From: a virus
Length of the DNA: 22,517 nt
Strand: one strand, 5' to 3'
Virus record (IMG/VR): IMGVR_UViG_3300042376_001192
Span: 1 to 22,517 of that record
Of the stretch, positions 1 to 6,231 are shown piece after piece. Below the pieces are notes generated by a model, which worked only from the letters and a program-made list of their open reading frames with translations, searched no databases and was not told the origin of the DNA. The position numbers were made by a program, and so were the translations under genes. The stretch's first letter is position 1. Each line of letters starts with the position of its first letter.

Positions 1-105
1 ATTTCCCACACAGCACGCACGAGACGCAGCCCAGCGCATAGGCGCAAGCGCCAGACGGTCAACGTGGTGCGCAGCACATGCGCAAAGCTGCGGAGGGTGA
101 TCTAA
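1..105 (+). CDS. C-terminal end of an upstream gene (partial, at window edge)
   Basis: The first reading frame is open from base 1 to a TAA at 103-105, giving about 34 very basic residues with many Arg and Lys. The stop overlaps the next ATG by one base (TAATG), the same coupling used repeatedly in this window, and third codon positions are mostly G or C. A second frame is also open to a TGA at 98-100, so the choice of frame is uncertain. The product cannot be identified from this fragment. Confidence 0.45.
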   Translation: MSHTARTRRSPAHRRKRQTVNVVRSTCAKLRRVI

Positions 106-353
106 TGGATGACCTGCCAAACCTTCGCGTTGCCATTTCCCCGCTCAGCAACCGCATTTTTGCGGGCTACTCGCGCGCCGTGAAGGGCAAGCCCGGCCTG
201 ATGAACTGGACCCGCAAGCAGGACGTCACAGCGCAAGCGGTTGACGCGGTCCTTCGTCATCTTCTCGACGGCAAAAAACAAGCGCGATGGGAATTTTTGA
301 ACGATGAAGACACGCTTGTCGTCACCATCAAGCGTGGAGCGGCGAAGCCATGA
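105..353 (+). CDS. Small phage accessory protein, 82 aa
   Basis: The start at 105 is preferred over an in-frame ATG at 78 because a strong ribosome-binding site (GGAGGG, 92-97) lies seven bases upstream and the start overlaps the previous stop as TAATG. The protein opens with an 'ISPLSNRIFAGYS' stretch (residues 11-23), followed by W34 and a 'KQDVTAQAVDAVLRHLL' helix (37-53). This pattern (SPL-NRI-AG, then W-x-x-KxDVT, then a helix) recurs in small uncharacterised phage proteins as far as I recall. No catalytic motif is visible. It heads the + strand chain of small genes and its stop overlaps the next start by four bases. Role unknown; an early accessory function is inferred from context only. 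Confidence 0.75.
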   Translation: MDDLPNLRVAISPLSNRIFAGYSRAVKGKPGLMNWTRKQDVTAQAVDAVLRHLLDGKKQARWEFLNDEDTLVVTIKRGAAKP

Positions 354-532
354 GCAACGTAATCCCCCTCCGCCCCCACGCGCCCATCGCCCTGCCAGAC
401 GACACCATCCGCGCAGACTGCGAGCGGCTGATGCGCCGGCTTGTGCTGTCGCGCTGCGCATTCGAGCACGAACTGCGCGACTTGGCCGACCTGCTCGACA
501 TGATCGTTGTGCGGACGGAGCGGGAGCGGTGA
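350..532 (+). CDS. Small hypothetical protein, 60 aa
   Basis: The start overlaps the preceding stop as ATGA (350-353) and its own stop overlaps the next GTG start, so it sits inside a translationally coupled chain. The N-terminus is Pro/His-rich (PLRPHAPIALP). It is followed by a predicted helical segment of about 40 residues with alternating charged and hydrophobic positions (DCERLMRRLVLSR, then ELRDLADLLDMIVV). There is no signal peptide, membrane segment or known motif. I do not recognise the family. It is kept as a gene because of exact coupling on both sides and the absence of a better competing frame. Confidence 0.65.
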   Translation: MSNVIPLRPHAPIALPDDTIRADCERLMRRLVLSRCAFEHELRDLADLLDMIVVRTERER

Positions 533-1167
533 GTGTCACGATAGCAGCGCTCTACGTCGAGACGGACGGCGCATATTTCGGCCTGCCAGGCGTTGACCCG
601 TGGGACGAGGCTAGAGATGCCCGCCTTTATGCCGGCCCGCACCCTGTCGTGGCGCATCCGCCATGCCAGCGCTGGGGCCGCTTCTGGCATGGCAGCACGC
701 GAAAGCCGCACCAGTATAACCTCGGTGACGATGGCGGGTGCTTTGCGGCCGCGCTCGATGATGTGCGCGAGTTTGGCGGCGTCCTTGAACACCCGGCAGA
801 CAGCCGCGCATGGCCGGTTTTCAACTTGAACCCGCCGCCACGCTCGGGCGGTTGGATCGCCGCCGACTTTCATGGCGGGTGGACGTGCTACGTCGAGCAA
901 GGTTTCTACGGCCACGCGTCGCGAAAGCCCACTTGGCTTTATGCGCACGGCGTCGATCTGCCGGAATTGCGCTGGGGCTGCGGGGAACAGCGCATCCCGC
1001 AGTGGATGATCGAACGCTATGGCTATGAAAAGGCCCGGCGCATCGGCGTCGTCGCGATGGTTGGCGGCAAGAATAAAACCCGCATTCGCAACGCCACGCC
1101 TGAAGCATTCCGCGACCTGCTCATTTCAATAGCCCGCACGGCGCGGCCAGCGAGGGCCGCGGCATGA
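529..1167 (+). CDS. Phage DNA methyltransferase-like protein, 212 aa
   Basis: I choose the GTG at 529, which overlaps the previous stop as GTGA. The protein has an 'AHPPCQRWGRFW' segment (residues 42-53), a 'GGVLEHPADSRAW' segment (83-95) and an 'FYGHASRKPTWLY' segment (126-138). They resemble, in order, the PC(Q) catalytic motif IV, the EN(V)-type motif VI and the Arg-containing motif VIII of cytosine-5 DNA methyltransferases. Phage proteins with this HPPC...EHP...G-x-x-x-RK-x-TWLY layout are common and are usually left as hypothetical or methyltransferase-like. The N-terminus lacks a clear FxGxGG cofactor loop and the protein is shorter than typical C5 methyltransferases, so activity is uncertain. 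It may modify or mimic modification of phage DNA. It is the largest gene of the left operon and overlaps the next gene by four bases. Confidence 0.75.
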   Translation: MSVTIAALYVETDGAYFGLPGVDPWDEARDARLYAGPHPVVAHPPCQRWGRFWHGSTRKPHQYNLGDDGGCFAAALDDVREFGGVLEHPADSRAWPVFNLNPPPRSGGWIAADFHGGWTCYVEQGFYGHASRKPTWLYAHGVDLPELRWGCGEQRIPQWMIERYGYEKARRIGVVAMVGGKNKTRIRNATPEAFRDLLISIARTARPARAAA

Positions 1168-1406
1168 GCGGCACAAAACGCGACATCCTTGGTCGAATTT
1201 CCTGCACACGAAGCGAGAGCGCTAGCGCGAAGCTCTGCCCAACTTGCCTCGCCGCTCTGCAAGAGACGCACGAACTAGTGCCTATTCACATACTCGAAAT
1301 GCTGGTTTCGGCCTGCAACGAAAATCAGTTGGCGAAGATTACTGACGCTGATCGCGAATGGGCCTTGCGCATGGCAAAGACCCTTCCCGACCCCGGTCAA
1401 CCGTGA
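1164..1406 (+). CDS. Small hypothetical protein with a CxxC pair, 80 aa
   Basis: The start overlaps the preceding stop as ATGA. The protein contains 'KLCPTCLAALQE' around residues 23-34, a Cys-x-x-Cys pair that could bind a metal with C14 or C51, though a full zinc-binding set is not obvious. The rest is predicted helical, with 'DREWALRMAKTLPDPGQP' at the C-terminus. There is no membrane segment. It has no convincing family assignment and is supported mainly by coupling and position in the gene chain. Confidence 0.6.
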   Translation: MSGTKRDILGRISCTRSESASAKLCPTCLAALQETHELVPIHILEMLVSACNENQLAKITDADREWALRMAKTLPDPGQP

Positions 1407-1413
1407 GGGCAGC

Positions 1414-1590
1414 ATGACCGACATACTGACAGACCTCCGCGCCAAGGCCGCACAGTGCAGCCAGGCGACGCCCTACGTCCGCGTCACGGGCGAACTGCTG
1501 GAACGCGCGATCCGTGAAATCGAGGCGCTGCGCAAGGCGGAAGAGACCCGGCTGAAACAAGAGCTGTTCGAGCGGGAGGCGCAGCGATGA
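1414..1590 (+). CDS. Small helical hypothetical protein, 58 aa
   Basis: The ATG at 1414 follows a GAGGG ribosome-binding site (about 1405-1409), and the stop TGA at 1588-1590 overlaps the next ATG as ATGA. The translation starts MTDILTDLRAKAAQCSQATP. It continues into a long charged helix (from about residue 25: ELLERAIREIEALRKAEETR) with heptad-like spacing, suggesting a short coiled coil. It is below the size at which most automated calls are kept, but spacing and coupling support it. Function unknown. Confidence 0.6.
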   Translation: MTDILTDLRAKAAQCSQATPYVRVTGELLERAIREIEALRKAEETRLKQELFEREAQR

Positions 1591-1667
1591 CCGAGGCGTT
1601 TTTGTTGGCCCTGCCAATGGTGGCGGTGGCGTTGTTTCTATTCTGGCCGATGAGGGGGAAGCGGTGA
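1587..1667 (+). CDS. Very small single-membrane-span peptide, 26 aa
   Basis: This ORF has both its start (ATGA with the previous gene) and its stop (GTGA with the next gene) overlapped. It encodes about 26 residues, 'MTEAFLLALPMVAVALFLFW' followed by PMRGKR, that is one hydrophobic span with a positively charged C-terminus. Such peptides are common in phage accessory operons. It may equally serve mainly to couple translation of its neighbours. No function can be assigned. Confidence 0.5.
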   Translation: MTEAFLLALPMVAVALFLFWPMRGKR

Positions 1668-2038
1668 GTGCAAGTGACGTGATCGCGCGCCTGCGAGAGT
1701 TGAACGAAGCGCGTTCGCCGGGTCCGTGGAGGGACACAGACGGCGAACACGTCCACACAGGCAACCGCGTTGTGGTTAGCAAACTGTATCCGTCGCCCGT
1801 GTCGCCTTTGCTCAGTTTCGCGCCTTGGTGCGACTACTCCCCACATGACGCCGCCGCCATCGTCGCCGCGATGAACTCGCTCCCCGCGCTGCTGGAGTGC
1901 GCGGAGGCGGTCCAGAAAATCCACGACCACTTGAGCGACTACATCGACGCCAGAAAGACAGTGGACGTGAGCGTTGCCGTTGCATTCGAGACATCCCGCG
2001 CCGCACTTCAGGCGCTGGCGGAAGGAGGTGGGGAGTGA
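1664..2038 (+). CDS. Phage accessory protein with SPGPW and DAAAIVAAMNSLPALL motifs, 124 aa
   Basis: It starts at a GTG overlapping the previous stop (GTGA). The N-terminus 'DVIARLRELNEARSPGPW' (residues 5-22) and the segment 'DAAAIVAAMNSLPALL' (62-77) match a pattern I recognise from many phage accessory proteins: a short helix ending in (T/S)PGPW, then a variable strand region, then D-A-A-x-I-x-A-x-x-N-x-L-P-x-L-L. The family has no established function as far as I know, and is sometimes grouped with Ead/Ea22-like proteins. There is no catalytic signature. A strong GGAGG near its 3' end serves the next gene. Confidence 0.75.
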   Translation: MSASDVIARLRELNEARSPGPWRDTDGEHVHTGNRVVVSKLYPSPVSPLLSFAPWCDYSPHDAAAIVAAMNSLPALLECAEAVQKIHDHLSDYIDARKTVDVSVAVAFETSRAALQALAEGGGE

Positions 2039-2430
2039 TGGCGAAGAAAAAGTTTCGCGTATTTCAAATGCGGTTTCAGGATCGCGTTTCGCAAGCCATA
2101 TGGGAGTTAGAGCGCGCAGGAAATCCGCCACTTGATGCGACTGTTGCCCTAGATGCGTTTGATCAGGCGTCATTCACACGGCCTCCGAACGTGCGGCCTG
2201 CAATTGAAATCTTGCAGAGCCTGACAACGTTGGAGGCGCACGAGTATATTTCGCCACACGCCACAGGTAGCAGGGACGCGGAATATCGGGTCGCGGAAAA
2301 GCTCGCTCATGTTATCGCGCGCAAGCTTCTTGCGGATGGTCTTATCGAAATTGAAATAGGCGATTTGGACATGCGCGGTTATCCGGCTCGCGCGCGTGTT
2401 CGGATCATGAAACTGGGTGACACCCCATGA
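2038..2430 (+). CDS. Hypothetical protein, 130 aa
   Basis: The ATG at 2038 shares its A with the preceding TGA stop (TGATG), and GAAGGAGG lies just upstream. The protein begins with a basic stretch (MAKKKFRVFQMRFQDRV), contains a helical middle, and ends in a strand-rich part (EIEIGDLDMRGYPARARVRIMKL). There is no membrane segment or known motif, and I do not recognise the family. Base use is a little less GC-rich in places (runs such as atttcaaatgcgg) than in the neighbours, which may reflect separate acquisition, but this is impressionistic. The stop overlaps the next gene by four bases. Confidence 0.65.
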   Translation: MAKKKFRVFQMRFQDRVSQAIWELERAGNPPLDATVALDAFDQASFTRPPNVRPAIEILQSLTTLEAHEYISPHATGSRDAEYRVAEKLAHVIARKLLADGLIEIEIGDLDMRGYPARARVRIMKLGDTP

Positions 2431-2735
2431 CCCACCTAGACCCCCGCGCGCTGGAGGCGGCTGCAAGGGCTGTTTGTGAAATCGATTGCGACGACCCTTG
2501 GGACGACTTGATTGATAGCGAACGCGCGCACTTGCGATGGATCTCCCGCGCCGCCGTCACCGCGTATCTCGAAAGCGCCCCGCCCGTATCGCCAGAGCTG
2601 ATCGCCGGGCTCAACAAGCTGGCGTCCTACCTCACCGAACAGGGCGAATACGAGGCGGTCGATCTTATCGACACGGTCGTTGCGCGGCTGACGCCTCTCC
2701 CCGCCCCTCCCGCAGCACAGGACCCCCGCGCATGA
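2427..2735 (+). CDS. Small phage accessory protein, 102 aa
   Basis: It begins in an ATGA overlap with the previous gene. Its N-terminus is 'ALEAAARAVCEIDCDDPWDD' (residues 8-27), followed by 'RWISRAAVTAYLESA'. This matches a frequent phage accessory pattern (E-A-A-A-R-A-x-C-E, then W, then a helix R-A-A-x-x-A-Y-L). Such proteins accompany the SPGPW-type proteins in phage early operons, which is the case here. No function is known. The C-terminus is Pro/Ala-rich and its stop overlaps the next start. Confidence 0.7.
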   Translation: MTHLDPRALEAAARAVCEIDCDDPWDDLIDSERAHLRWISRAAVTAYLESAPPVSPELIAGLNKLASYLTEQGEYEAVDLIDTVVARLTPLPAPPAAQDPRA

Positions 2736-3052
2736 GCACGACGAGTGAGATTGTGTTTCAGCTTAACTTTATGGCGGGCGCGGCAGATGAGGGTTTTGGT
2801 TCAAAATACAGTGACGCCAAAATCTTCCGCGCCGCAGCCGCCCGCCTCTCCGAGCTGGAGCGGGAGAATGCGAGGCTACGGGAGGCGCTGGTGCCGTTTG
2901 GCGACGAATGGCAATACTGGAAAGACGATGCCGACATAGCCGAACAAGGCTACCTGATTGTCGGTGACGGAGACGGCACGCTGTCACCCGTCAACATCTC
3001 CGTAGCAGCGTTTGAGCGCGCCGCAGCACTAGCGGGGAGCGGGGAGCGGTGA
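2732..3052 (+). CDS. Hypothetical protein with a short coiled coil, 106 aa
   Basis: The start at 2732 is chosen because it forms an ATGA overlap with the previous stop; the frame is open further upstream but only as a shadow of the previous gene. Residues 33-53 (FRAAAARLSELERENARLREAL is the full helix, 32-53) form a leucine-zipper-like helix. It is followed by an aromatic acidic part (W60, Y62, W63) and a possible small strand domain. It is the last gene of the + strand chain, and its TGA ends only two bases from the end of the opposing operon. Function unknown. Confidence 0.65.
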   Translation: MSTTSEIVFQLNFMAGAADEGFGSKYSDAKIFRAAAARLSELERENARLREALVPFGDEWQYWKDDADIAEQGYLIVGDGDGTLSPVNISVAAFERAAALAGSGER

Positions 3053-3054
3053 GC

Positions 3055-3147
3055 CTACAACCTCTCCAGCACCACAGCGAACCATACCAGCGCGCTTGCG
3101 CTCGAGATGACCAGCAACAGCGTCTTGAGAAACGGCACGTATCTCAT
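3055..3147 (-). CDS. Small single-span membrane peptide, 30 aa
   Basis: This short frame starts in an ATGA overlap with the stop of the upstream late gene (3144-3147) and ends with TAG at 3055-3057. It encodes about 30 residues: a short basic N-terminus (MRYVPFLK), a hydrophobic stretch 'TLLLVISSASALVWFAVVL', then ERL. It is probably a single-span inner-membrane peptide. It is the last gene of the late operon and part of the membrane-protein cluster after the lysozyme. Its role is unknown; a small lysis accessory is possible. Confidence 0.5.
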   Translation of the reverse strand: MRYVPFLKTLLLVISSASALVWFAVVLERL

Positions 3148-3365
3148 TGGCGCACATGCACCCGAATAACTCGTTCAGGGTAGAACCGCCCGCCCGCTTC
3201 CACGAGGCACTGCCCATCCCGGTAGGTCACACGCAGGCCGCTTTCAGCCCAGCGCGCCGCGCAGTCATGCGCATGGCCGGCCACGAACGCCCACGCGCCG
3301 ATGGCCCCGGCGACACACAGCGCGACAGCGCCGAGCATCGCCGGGTTGGTTACACGTACCTGCAA
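3144..3365 (-). CDS. Small membrane-anchored protein with paired cysteines, 73 aa
   Basis: The N-terminus carries a hydrophobic span (about residues 10-30), followed by a small external domain. The domain contains 'DCAARWAESGLRVTYRDGQC' and then 'GGRFYPE'. The layout C-x-x-RW-x-x-SG...C-x-V...GR-(F/W)-x-PE resembles small phage membrane proteins I have seen near lysis genes; the two Cys could form a disulfide in the periplasm. The frame opens with TTG at 3365 just after the upstream stop; an ATG at 3338 is the alternative. Neither has a clear ribosome-binding site. The stop overlaps the following 30-aa gene by four bases. Confidence 0.6.
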   Translation of the reverse strand: MQVRVTNPAMLGAVALCVAGAIGAWAFVAGHAHDCAARWAESGLRVTYRDGQCLVEAGGRFYPERVIRVHVRQ

Positions 3366-3367
3366 GG

Positions 3368-3562
3368 TTAGCTGAACTTCGGACGCAGCGACCAGAGCAT
3401 GTGCCAGACGATCAGCCAGACGGCGTACAGCGCGAGGCCGTCGAGGATGGTGTCTAGCCCGATGGATTTGTCATCGAACGGGTTCAGGCCGATCAGGCGA
3501 ACGCCGACCAGCCAGGTTGCGAGCGCGACGTAGAAGAACCGGCGAACATTCATCCAGTTCAC
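3368..3562 (-). CDS. Two-span membrane protein, holin candidate, 64 aa
   Basis: I choose the GTG at 3562 because AAGGGG lies about six bases upstream; ATG at 3553 is an alternative and an ATG-like upstream extension to 3640 would overlap the previous gene. There are two predicted spans, about residues 8-26 (RRFFYVALATWLVGVRLIG) and about 39-57 (ILDGLALYAVWLIVWHMLW), joined by a polar loop with NPFDDK, and a basic C-terminal tail (RPKFS). Size and two-span topology fit a class II-type holin. Position just after the spanin pair supports a lysis role, but no sequence family is recognised. Confidence 0.6.
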   Translation of the reverse strand: MNWMNVRRFFYVALATWLVGVRLIGLNPFDDKSIGLDTILDGLALYAVWLIVWHMLWSLRPKFS

Positions 3563-3614
3563 GGCGCCCCCCTTGCTTGTGATTTCCAGCCCGAGAATGT
3601 TCACGTCAAGTCTC

Positions 3615-3890
3615 CTATGTTTTGCAAATGGCGGCATCAAACGCCGGAGGCCGCTTCTCCGGACAAGCGCAGAAGATTGCGTTGTTGTGGTCCCCGATTG
3701 CCTCGGCGGTCGGGAGCGTCAGCACGTCGCCGCGCGAGATCAGGATCGGCGTCCCCGTGGTGCAGAGCACTTCCTTCCACACCGCCCCGCTAGTCGCGGA
3801 AATGATATTCGGGGAGGCTTTTGGTTCCGTCTGGCAGCTCGACAACAGCGGTATGGCTGCGCACAGCGTCAGCCTCGCGAACGACTTCAT
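3615..3890 (-). CDS. Rz1: Rz1-like outer-membrane spanin lipoprotein candidate, 91 aa
   Basis: The protein begins MKSFARLTLCAAIPLLSSC: a signal peptide ending in a lipobox (L16-S17-S18-C19), so it should be lipidated at Cys19 and sorted to the outer membrane. Its first third lies inside the 3' end of the Rz-like gene in another frame (overlap 3790-3890), the classic overlapping Rz/Rz1 arrangement. Residues around 52-70 (ISRGDVLTLPTAEAIGDHN) match a pattern (I-S-R-x-D-x-L-T...T...I...HN) I recognise from small lipoproteins in phage lysis cassettes. It would complete the spanin complex that disrupts the outer membrane. It is not strikingly proline-rich, unlike lambda Rz1. Confidence 0.75.
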   Translation of the reverse strand: MKSFARLTLCAAIPLLSSCQTEPKASPNIISATSGAVWKEVLCTTGTPILISRGDVLTLPTAEAIGDHNNAIFCACPEKRPPAFDAAICKT

Positions 3891-4092
3891 TGGTGTTTTC
3901 CGTGATCTGGGTGAGGACTTCTGACTCTACCTGCGCGGCTTCGATGTCGCGCGCGTCGTTCACTTCCCTGCGGATGCGCTTGTCGTGCTGCGACAGCAGG
4001 AACTTGCCGGTTAGCGCCATCATGAACAGCGCGCCGCACCACATGAGCGCAGTGCGCGCCCATTGTGGCAGGCCCATCCACAGCGCCATCAT
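3790..4092 (-). CDS. Rz: Rz-like inner-membrane spanin candidate, 100 aa
   Basis: The start forms an ATGA overlap with the lysozyme stop. One N-terminal membrane span (about residues 12-30, ARTALMWCGALFMMALTGK) is followed by a charged helical periplasmic part (about 35-75, KRIRREVNDARDIEAAQVES and onward), typical of an i-spanin. It directly follows the lysozyme and has a lipoprotein gene embedded in its 3' end, so the lysozyme-Rz-Rz1 order is conserved. It would span the periplasm together with the lipoprotein in the last step of lysis. The assignment rests on topology and context, since spanins share little sequence. Confidence 0.75.
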   Translation of the reverse strand: MMALWMGLPQWARTALMWCGALFMMALTGKFLLSQHDKRIRREVNDARDIEAAQVESEVLTQITENTNEVVREADAVRSHTAVVELPDGTKSLPEYHFRD

Positions 4093-5255
4093 TTGAGAGG
4101 CCGTGTCGCTTTGCGTTCGCCCCAGTGCTGGACGGCTTCCCCGATCACCATGACCATGAAGCCTGAGAACATCTCCATCACGAGCGGATCAGAAACAGCC
4201 CCAAGAACCGCGTTGCTGCCAGTTTTGAGCATCCACACACGGCCCGCCACAACCAGGAGAAGGCCCCAAAATCGGCGGGAGTAGATCATCGACTTGGCAG
4301 ATGATGACCACTCCTCCGACTTTCTCGCAGCGTCTACAGCGCCGGTCTGTTGGCCGATGGGAACGGGCGGATCTGGCAAACCTGGCGGCGGCGCAGGCTT
4401 AACCGGCGGCGGTGGCGGCTGGGGAGCCGGGACCACCACCGCCGGCCCTGCGACCACGGGACCACTCGGCGGCGCAGGAACGGGCGCAGATACCAGCGGA
4501 GGGGGGCTGGGCTGGGGGGCTTGCTTCTCCGCTGGCTCCGCATCGCCCTCCGCCTCAATCACAGAGGTCGGGGGTTCAGCTTGTTTCGCGATCAGTTCGG
4601 ACCACTGTTTCTTGAGAATGTGAGACGTGTCGGGCGGCTTCGACGTGTCGAGCCGCGCACGCATGAGGGTGTCTTCCAGAGACGTGCTTTCGTTCGTGTC
4701 GATCTTGCCAGCGTCATCGACAGATAGCTGGACCACGCTGATCGAACAGGCGTTCTCCCACGGGAGGTCGCAGAACAGGCACGCCTCAGCCAGCCTTCGC
4801 CGGTAGAGGCCCTTGAGCGGCTTGCCACCTGCGCGGCAGTTGCGCGGGAACTGCAACAGCGCCGAGCCGTAGCTGCCTGGCGTCATCACCTTGCCCGCGT
4901 CTGTCACGCCGCCATTAAGGCAAGCTTTCAGGCTTTTGGGTATATAGCCTAGATTGAAGACCAAACTTGCGAGGGCATCGAACTCGCCTTGCGTGAGCGG
5001 CACTGTGATCTGGTCCCGCACAATCTGCGCGTGTCGTGCCACGTCTTCGTCAAGCAGTGCGTCGGCTTCAGCGAGCGTGATGCGCTTGCCGACAACCGCG
5101 ACCGGCCCGGTCCTGCCGTATCCGATGGTCGGGATGCCGATAGGGTCGAGGTATCCCGTGAGGCTTAGCCCCTCGAAGTGCCGGATAAGGTCTAGCGCGG
5201 CCTTCGACGGATACAGCTCACTCGGCGGCCTTCGGCGGAGAATTTCTATCGCCAT
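4089..5255 (-). CDS. GH24 (T4-type) lysozyme with proline-rich linker and C-terminal membrane segments, 388 aa
   Basis: The phage endolysin cleaves the MurNAc-GlcNAc bonds of peptidoglycan. The catalytic triad is visible as E28, D37 and T43, with the same 9- and 6-residue spacing as T4 lysozyme E11/D20/T26, in 'HFEGLSLTGYLDPIGIPTIG'. 'DALASLVFNLGY' and 'YRRRLAEACLF' are further family motifs within the first 170 residues. Beyond the catalytic domain come a polar linker, a very proline-rich stretch (about 246-305) and two hydrophobic segments (about 329-343 and 353-375) ending in a basic tail. Usual phage GH24 enzymes are about 150-180 aa, so this is more than twice as long. The start has GGAGG nine bases upstream and overlaps the previous gene by 38 bases. 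Confidence 0.9.
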   Translation of the reverse strand: MAIEILRRRPPSELYPSKAALDLIRHFEGLSLTGYLDPIGIPTIGYGRTGPVAVVGKRITLAEADALLDEDVARHAQIVRDQITVPLTQGEFDALASLVFNLGYIPKSLKACLNGGVTDAGKVMTPGSYGSALLQFPRNCRAGGKPLKGLYRRRLAEACLFCDLPWENACSISVVQLSVDDAGKIDTNESTSLEDTLMRARLDTSKPPDTSHILKKQWSELIAKQAEPPTSVIEAEGDAEPAEKQAPQPSPPPLVSAPVPAPPSGPVVAGPAVVVPAPQPPPPPVKPAPPPGLPDPPVPIGQQTGAVDAARKSEEWSSSAKSMIYSRRFWGLLLVVAGRVWMLKTGSNAVLGAVSDPLVMEMFSGFMVMVIGEAVQHWGERKATRPLK

Positions 5256-6231
5256 CGTTCTTGTCCTCCGAGAGATCGGCTTTGGTTTCGGTTCGCGCCT
5301 TGCGCATGTCTTCGATCAGGCGGCGGCGCGATGTGGTGCGCCCGCCCTTTGCGCCGTTTTCCTGCGCTTCCTTGCGCTTGCTCATACCCATCTGGACCGC
5401 AAGCAAGGCTTGCGCGCCGACAGAGCCGCACGCCTCGAGCAGGATTACCCAGAACAGCGCGAACATGTCCCGGAAGGTCACGCCATCGAAGCCGGGGAAA
5501 TAGCGCGCGGGAGCCTGGAACACGGCGGGCAAGGCCGGATCGCCAATGGCGGCTTCCGTCGCCTGCTGACGTGCGCCGAGGCGGTCTGTCTCTGCGGCCG
5601 CAATCTTCGCGTCCTGCTCGTCCAGCTTGGCTTGCGCCTCGGTCTGGTACTGCGCGATGTTTTTCTCGTAGCTCGAGACGTCATCATTCTTGCTGTTGCC
5701 GTCATCAAGGACAAGGTTCATCGACTGACGCGCGGCTGCTACCAACTGGTCACGGTCGGCGCGGATCGCCACCTTTTCCTTTTCGGCACGCGCGATGATC
5801 GTGTCGGCGCTTTCCGTCGATGCGCTTTCCGTCTGCGTGATCGCGGCGCCTTTGCGGTAATGGTAGTCATTGCCCTCGGTGACGAAGCCGAGCGCCGCGA
5901 CACCGCAAGCCACAAGCCCCATAACCCAGATGAAGCGCAGCGTGCGGCCGGCAGCGGGGTTCAGCTTGTTGGTCTTCATCCAGACGATTGCCAGACCGCC
6001 GAAGATGACGAACGTCCTGAACACGATCCCCGCAGCCATGAAGCTGGCTTCCATGCCGGGCGGCGCGAGGCTGGAGTAGAACTGGCTGTCCCAGACGTAG
6101 AGCGTCAGGCACGCCACCACGACAGCGGCCCAGAGCGCCGAGAACGTCACGAAGGACACGGTGAACGCGGGAGCGTGATCCCTGACCCACCGGCCAGCAG
6201 ACGCCCACTCTGCTTTCGTGGGGGCTCTCAA
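5218..6231 (-). CDS. Multi-span membrane protein with a central coiled-coil region, 337 aa
   Basis: No ATG is suitably placed. I choose TTG at 6231, which overlaps the upstream stop as TTGA and has AAGGGG seven bases upstream. Three predicted spans lie at about 23-46, 64-85 and 98-117. A largely helical soluble region follows (about 130-215, rich in E, K, Q and A), then a fourth span at about 256-281 and a basic/acidic tail (KRKEAQENGAKGG, then charged). The layout of three spans, coiled coil and one span is reminiscent of DUF4407-like membrane proteins, but I cannot confirm this. It precedes the lysozyme gene and overlaps its start by 38 bases. It could be a lysis-timing or exclusion protein; function unknown. 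Confidence 0.75.
   Translation of the reverse strand: MRAPTKAEWASAGRWVRDHAPAFTVSFVTFSALWAAVVVACLTLYVWDSQFYSSLAPPGMEASFMAAGIVFRTFVIFGGLAIVWMKTNKLNPAAGRTLRFIWVMGLVACGVAALGFVTEGNDYHYRKGAAITQTESASTESADTIIARAEKEKVAIRADRDQLVAAARQSMNLVLDDGNSKNDDVSSYEKNIAQYQTEAQAKLDEQDAKIAAAETDRLGARQQATEAAIGDPALPAVFQAPARYFPGFDGVTFRDMFALFWVILLEACGSVGAQALLAVQMGMSKRKEAQENGAKGGRTTSRRRLIEDMRKARTETKADLSEDKNDGDRNSPPKAAE

Noticed and set aside
328-948. - strand frame opposite the methyltransferase-like gene
   Set aside because: No domain, no ribosome-binding site and no coupling to other genes; the + strand gene has family motifs and overlapping neighbours.
4290-4530. GC-rich low-complexity DNA that looks like a repeat array
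   Set aside because: It is explained by the proline-rich linker of the lysozyme (CCN codons on the - strand); there is no regular DNA unit.
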